Positions 5,474-8,312 of a DNA stretch of 8,312 nt are shown one piece after another. A program made the translations under genes and the position numbers. Each line of letters begins with the position of its first letter. Positions within the stretch are counted from its first letter, which is position 1. The DNA is from an uncultured Nitrososphaerota archaeon (lineage in GTDB: Bacteria; Bacillota; Clostridia; Oscillospirales; Ruminococcaceae): assembly GCA_934869045.1 (NCBI GenBank), contig CAKXAF010000110.1, positions 1 through 8,312 of the forward strand. Direction: 5' to 3'. A model generated the notes under the pieces. That model had not been told where the DNA came from. It saw only the letters and a program-made list of their open reading frames with translations, and made no database searches.

Positions 5474-6259
5474 ATGAAGTCAGTCTGCAGCATGATAAAA
5501 GCCCTTCTGCTGGGAACTGGAACCTACCTTTGCTGGTTCCTGCTTCCAAACCTGCTTTATCTGGCAGGGGTACTGCTGTTTCCGCGGTACCGGGACGCGA
5601 TTTTGGAGTACCTGGGGCTCTTTGGGACAGCTCTGTCCGCCTTGGCCGTCATGGGCGCGTTTGCGCTGTTTGGCAGGCGGTTCCGGGAAACTGCCTGTTG
5701 GATGCCCCGCCGTGCCTCTGCCCTCACGCACCTGGGATCAGCGGCCTTCGGTATCTGCGCCAATACGGCGGTCAGCGTTCTGCTGACCCTTCTGCCTCTG
5801 CCGGAATCCCTAGTCGGGGAATACGCCCAGCAGTCCCAGAGGCTTTACGATCCTGCCCACGCCGTGCTGTCCCTACTGTCAGTGGCGGTGCTGGCGCCGG
5901 TTTTTGAAGAGATCCTCTTTCGTGGCTATCTGTTCCGTTCCCTCCGGGAGGGCTTTCCTTTCTGGGCTGCGGCTGCTGTCACAGCCTTGCTGTTCGGCAT
6001 CGCCCATGGCCAGCTGCTCTGGGTTTGCTACGCAGCAGGGATGGGGTTCCTTTTCTGCGTTATCAGCGAACGATCCGGGACGCTGACTCTCTCTGTCGCC
6101 GCCCATGTCGGTTTTAATCTGACGGCAGTGCCGCAGATGCTTCTGCCAGAGTCGTCCCGGAGTGTGGCCGGTTTGCTTATCAGCGGCGCTGTGTCAGCGT
6201 TCCTGGCGGTGCTCATTTGGAGAACTCTGTTGTTTCCAAAAGGTCCCCGGGCGGGGTAG
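5474..6259 (+). CDS. CPBP family (CAAX protease/Abi-type) intramembrane metalloprotease
   Basis: A 261-residue polytopic membrane protein of the CPBP family. The family signature is complete: EEILFR (Glu145, Glu146, Arg150), FGIAHG (His178) and HVGFN (His211, Asn215), the residues expected to form the glutamate/histidine active site inside the membrane. Several hydrophobic segments are visible, for example residues about 8-36, 47-66, 85-108, 130-145, 163-180, 183-198 and 231-250. In bacteria these proteins have varied roles, such as maturation of peptides, self-immunity to bacteriocins or protein degradation; no bacteriocin gene is visible nearby, so the substrate is unknown. The ATG at 5474 has AGGAGAG with a 6-nt gap. 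It is transcribed away from spoVT and followed by a strong terminator. Confidence 0.9.
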   Translation: MKSVCSMIKALLLGTGTYLCWFLLPNLLYLAGVLLFPRYRDAILEYLGLFGTALSALAVMGAFALFGRRFRETACWMPRRASALTHLGSAAFGICANTAVSVLLTLLPLPESLVGEYAQQSQRLYDPAHAVLSLLSVAVLAPVFEEILFRGYLFRSLREGFPFWAAAAVTALLFGIAHGQLLWVCYAAGMGFLFCVISERSGTLTLSVAAHVGFNLTAVPQMLLPESSRSVAGLLISGAVSAFLAVLIWRTLLFPKGPRAG

Positions 6260-6320
6260 TGTTGGTTTTTTCAGAGCTTGGAAACTCTCCGCAAAAAGCG
6301 CATATACCAAGAGAGAACAA

Positions 6321-6354
6321 AGGCGTTCATCCATGGGGATGAACGCCTATTTTT
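6321..6354 (+). terminator. Intrinsic terminator after the CPBP gene, just before the asnB remnant
   Basis: AGGCGTTCATCC (6321-6332) and GGATGAACGCCT (6337-6348) form a perfect 12-bp stem with a 4-nt loop, followed by ATTTTT. It ends only about 15 bases before the start of the asnB remnant. It may therefore have been a leader terminator of asnB as well as the end of the protease transcript. Confidence 0.85.
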
Positions 6355-6369
6355 GGTGAGCGGAGGAAT

Positions 6370-6680
6370 ATGTGCGGAATTGCCGGACAGATCGGAAGGA
6401 CAGGCAGAAGCCCGGAGGTTTGTGAAGCCATGCGGCGGAGCTGTCCGTCCTGGGACACCAGTTTGGGACCCGTTCTGACACCGAGGTGCTGCTCCGGGCC
6501 TATGCGGAATGGGAAGGAGACTGCCTTCCCCGCCTCACGGTATTTTTACCTTTGCAGTTTCGGAGAAGAATCGCCGCCCGGACCGGATGGGGCTGAAACC
6601 CTTTTTTTGGGCAGAACGGGAGGGGGCCTCTTTGCGCTGGAGATCAAGACGCTATTGCTTCAAGGTCCGACTGGTGTAAA
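6370..6680 (+). pseudogene. asnB: Decayed asnB: fragments of the glutaminase domain of asparagine synthetase
   Basis: AsnB makes asparagine from aspartate, glutamine and ATP; its first residue after Met is the catalytic Cys of a class II glutamine amidotransferase. The remnant starts MCGIAGQIG, with that Cys2, after GGAGG at a short 3-nt gap. About 45 residues are then missing, and the similarity resumes in another frame at GHQFGTRSDTEVLLRAYAEW (6453-6512), a well-conserved AsnB block. A further one-base loss near 6537 moves the next block, GIFTFAVSEK, to a third frame, followed by RPDRMGLKPFFWAE (the usual ARDRxGxKPLFYA) and, in yet another frame, GGGLFALEIKTLLLQGPTG. The whole C-terminal synthetase domain is absent. 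Only about 0.3 kb of a normal roughly 1.8 kb gene remains, so it is non-functional. Confidence 0.88.
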
Positions 6681-6708
6681 AATTCCCCGGCACTATTCAG
6701 CGCCGGGG
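6680..6708 (-). terminator. Intrinsic terminator of the glycoside hydrolase operon
   Basis: On the minus strand CCCCGGCGC (6708-6700) pairs with GTGCCGGGG (6693-6685), with one G-T, around a 6-nt loop. AATTTTTAC follows. It lies 7 bases beyond the stop codon of the glycoside hydrolase. Confidence 0.85.
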
Positions 6709-6715
6709 AGTCTCA

Positions 6716-8128
6716 TTATTTTTCGAAGCCGTCAAAGCAGAGAAGCAGCGGATAATCCCGGACAGGAATGTGCCGGAAGCGCAGGCAGCCATCCCCCTCG
6801 TCCTCGATCATCTCCGGGGGGATCTGATAGACGGAGCCGTCCATGGGATCCACCAGCCGGATTTCCGCGCCGGGGTTTGCCGCCGCCTGAAGGGTAACAG
6901 TCCCTTCAAAGGAGGTGGTCATCAGGTCGGCGGGCGCCCAGTAGGCCACGGCTGTAGAGCCGTCCGCCTTGCGGAAACCGGTGAGGGTCAGCTGGGAAAG
7001 GGAAAGATCATTTCCGAAGACCCAGCCGCTGTACTCCGGCAGCACCAGGACCGGCAGGTCCACGGTCTCCACCTCCTCCGCAAAAACGGAGCAGAGATTC
7101 TGAAGAGCGTAGTAGGATTTTTTGGGCCGGTACTCTCCGGTTGAAAAGCCGTTCATGTCGAATTCCGCGCCCAATACGCCAAAGTAGCCGTAGTCCAGAT
7201 AGCTCTCTGTCTGACCAACGGTCCCGTGGATTGCCTCGATCATATCCATACAGGAGAAATAGGAAGTGAATTTGACTCCTGCCATGAGATCGATCACCGT
7301 GTGCCGCAGCAGCTGCTTGGCCTGCTTATCCGGGGTCCAGCCGCCGTCCCAGAGAGCACCGTGGCCCCCAGCCCTGGACTGGGAACCGGATTCGCCTTGA
7401 ATGATCTCCATATTGGGATTGTACCGCCGTCCCAGTGCCCGCAGAGCACGAACGCGCTCCAGAACTTCGGTTTCCCGGGGAGTATATTCGTGGAAGCTGA
7501 TGGCGTCGATAACCTCGCCCATCCCCACTGCCAAGGCGGTATTCGGATAAGCCAGGGGACGGGTACAGACGACGCCGCCAATAAGGTAGGCATCCGGATT
7601 GCCCTCCCGTACCGCCTTGGCTGTATCCACGGTGAAGCGCCCCAGCTCTCCGGCATTGACCCCGTGCTTCCAAAAACCCCGTCCGTCCGGTTCGTTCCAG
7701 ATTTCGAAATGATCGACCCGGCCCTTGTACCTGGCAGCTACAGTCCGGCAGTAATTGGCCCAGGCTGCTTTTTGCTCCTCTGTGTGGATGGGCGGGCATC
7801 CTACTGCTCCAAAGACCTTAGCGGCGGCTTGGTCGTAGAGGCCGTTGCCGTAGCCCAGAGAGATCCAGGGCTTCAATCCCCGGCGGATCAGATTGTCCAC
7901 GATGGAATCGATCCACTCGAAGGAGTAAACCCCCTTCTCCTTTTCGGTGCGGGCCCAGCCGGACTGGATGCGCACCCACTTGACCCCGATAGCAGCCACC
8001 TTGTCATAAGCTTTTTCCGGGTCGAAGACATTCCGGTCCAGCTTTTCAAAGCCGATACCGATTTTCGATTCTTGGATGTCCTTGGATGCCTTGGGGGTCA
8101 GCGCCCCGATTTTTTTCAGTCGCTCCAT
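6716..8128 (-). CDS. Clan GH-A (beta/alpha)8-barrel glycoside hydrolase, GH39/GH5-like, cytoplasmic
   Basis: A 470-residue retaining glycoside hydrolase. The barrel runs from about residue 20 to 345, with the acid/base glutamate in FEIWNEPDG (Glu146) and the likely nucleophile in IIQGESG (Glu246), in the strand-4 and strand-7 pattern of clan A. HEYTPRE (213-219) and WIDSIVDNLIRRGLKPWISL (72-91) are typical barrel segments. A beta-rich C-terminal domain (about 355-470) follows, as in GH39-type enzymes. There is no signal peptide, so it should act on a short oligosaccharide or glycoside brought into the cell; the sugar cannot be predicted. The ATG at 8128 has AGGAGG with a 7-nt gap. It starts 28 bases after a short-chain dehydrogenase gene on the same strand, which suggests one sugar-use operon continuing outside the window. 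The assignment to the clan is firm; the exact family is not. Confidence 0.85.
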   Translation of the reverse strand: MERLKKIGALTPKASKDIQESKIGIGFEKLDRNVFDPEKAYDKVAAIGVKWVRIQSGWARTEKEKGVYSFEWIDSIVDNLIRRGLKPWISLGYGNGLYDQAAAKVFGAVGCPPIHTEEQKAAWANYCRTVAARYKGRVDHFEIWNEPDGRGFWKHGVNAGELGRFTVDTAKAVREGNPDAYLIGGVVCTRPLAYPNTALAVGMGEVIDAISFHEYTPRETEVLERVRALRALGRRYNPNMEIIQGESGSQSRAGGHGALWDGGWTPDKQAKQLLRHTVIDLMAGVKFTSYFSCMDMIEAIHGTVGQTESYLDYGYFGVLGAEFDMNGFSTGEYRPKKSYYALQNLCSVFAEEVETVDLPVLVLPEYSGWVFGNDLSLSQLTLTGFRKADGSTAVAYWAPADLMTTSFEGTVTLQAAANPGAEIRLVDPMDGSVYQIPPEMIEDEGDGCLRFRHIPVRDYPLLLCFDGFEK

Positions 8129-8156
8129 AATGATTCCTCCTGTATTGGTAAGGTTT

Positions 8157-8312
8157 TTAACGGATGACAGGGTAAAGCTGGATCATGTTGCCGCCATCCA
8201 CGGTCAGCTCCGCGCCGGTGGTATTCCGGGACTGGCTGCTTCCCAAAAACCAGGCGGCGTTAGCAATGTCATCGTATTCCGCGATGTCCCCCAAGGGCGT
8301 GTGGACAGAGGG
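8157..8312 (-). CDS. Short-chain dehydrogenase/reductase, C-terminal end only
   Basis: The last 51 residues before TAA 8159-8157 are visible; the rest lies beyond the right edge. The pattern PLGDIAEYDDIANAAWFLGS and then TTGAELTVDGG is the standard end of classical SDR enzymes (P-x-G-x-x-x-x-x-D-I-A-x-A-x-x-F-L-x-S, then T-G-x-x-x-x-V-D-G-G), which reduce or oxidise alcohols, sugars or ketones with NAD(P). The nucleotide-binding and catalytic parts are not in the window, so the substrate is unknown. It precedes the glycoside hydrolase on the same strand, with a 28-base gap that holds the hydrolase ribosome binding site. Confidence 0.85.
   Translation of the reverse strand, partial: PSVHTPLGDIAEYDDIANAAWFLGSSQSRNTTGAELTVDGGNMIQLYPVIR

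Noticed and set aside
7226..8167. 313-codon open frame on the plus strand
   Set aside because: It lies wholly opposite the glycoside hydrolase and the start of the SDR-hydrolase gap; its composition is that of an antisense shadow and the hydrolase carries clear catalytic motifs.
1..8312. CRISPR arrays, tRNA or rRNA genes, transposases, long direct repeats
   Set aside because: None seen on either strand by eye.

Overview
The window most likely comes from a moderately GC-rich, endospore-forming member of the Clostridia, probably of the Oscillospiraceae type. The evidence is an intact spoVT (a sporulation-only AbrB-family regulator), strong AAGGAGG-type ribosome binding sites, sigma-A-like promoters, and an aspS followed by gatC-, gatA- and gatB-like remnants. 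Species-level assignment is not possible by eye.

Layout, left to right. (1) 1-1005, plus: the 3' part of a large AraC-family regulator whose DNA-binding domain has lost its middle and is out of frame, so it is a pseudogene. The open frame runs on into the next gene and creates a false 639-residue fusion. (2) 1172-1924, plus: a visibly AT-rich SAM-dependent methyltransferase, probably acquired horizontally, closed by a strong terminator. (3) 2037-2413, minus: a collapsed gatC-gatA-gatB remnant directly downstream of aspS. (4) 2426-4171, minus: intact aspS with a His in the anticodon-binding domain typical of non-discriminating AspRS. (5) 4172-4727: a long aspS leader with two sigma-A-like promoters, a 39-codon leader peptide carrying four consecutive Asn codons, a terminator, a mutually exclusive antiterminator, and a second promoter followed at once by a second terminator. 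(6) 4728-5270, minus: spoVT. (7) 5474-6259, plus: a CPBP/CAAX-type intramembrane protease. (8) 6370-about 6680, plus: remains of the glutaminase domain of asnB (asparagine synthetase). (9) 6716-8128, minus: a cytoplasmic clan-A glycoside hydrolase. (10) 8157-8312, minus: the C-terminus of a short-chain dehydrogenase in the same operon.

The most interesting point is an asparagine theme. AspRS plus GatCAB makes Asn-tRNA(Asn) by the indirect route (Asp-tRNA(Asn) amidated on the tRNA). The aspS leader looks like a ribosome-stalling attenuator that would sense charged tRNA(Asn): the Asn run sits just before an RNA segment that pairs over about 25 interrupted base pairs with the 5' side of the terminator. 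In the same window gatCAB is deleted and frameshifted, and an asnB copy is also decayed. This suggests that the asparagine supply has been rewired in this lineage, with the leader left controlling aspS alone. The two decayed loci and the AraC lesion are read by eye from frame-shifted similarity, and the regulatory model rests on base pairing seen in the sequence, not on experiment.
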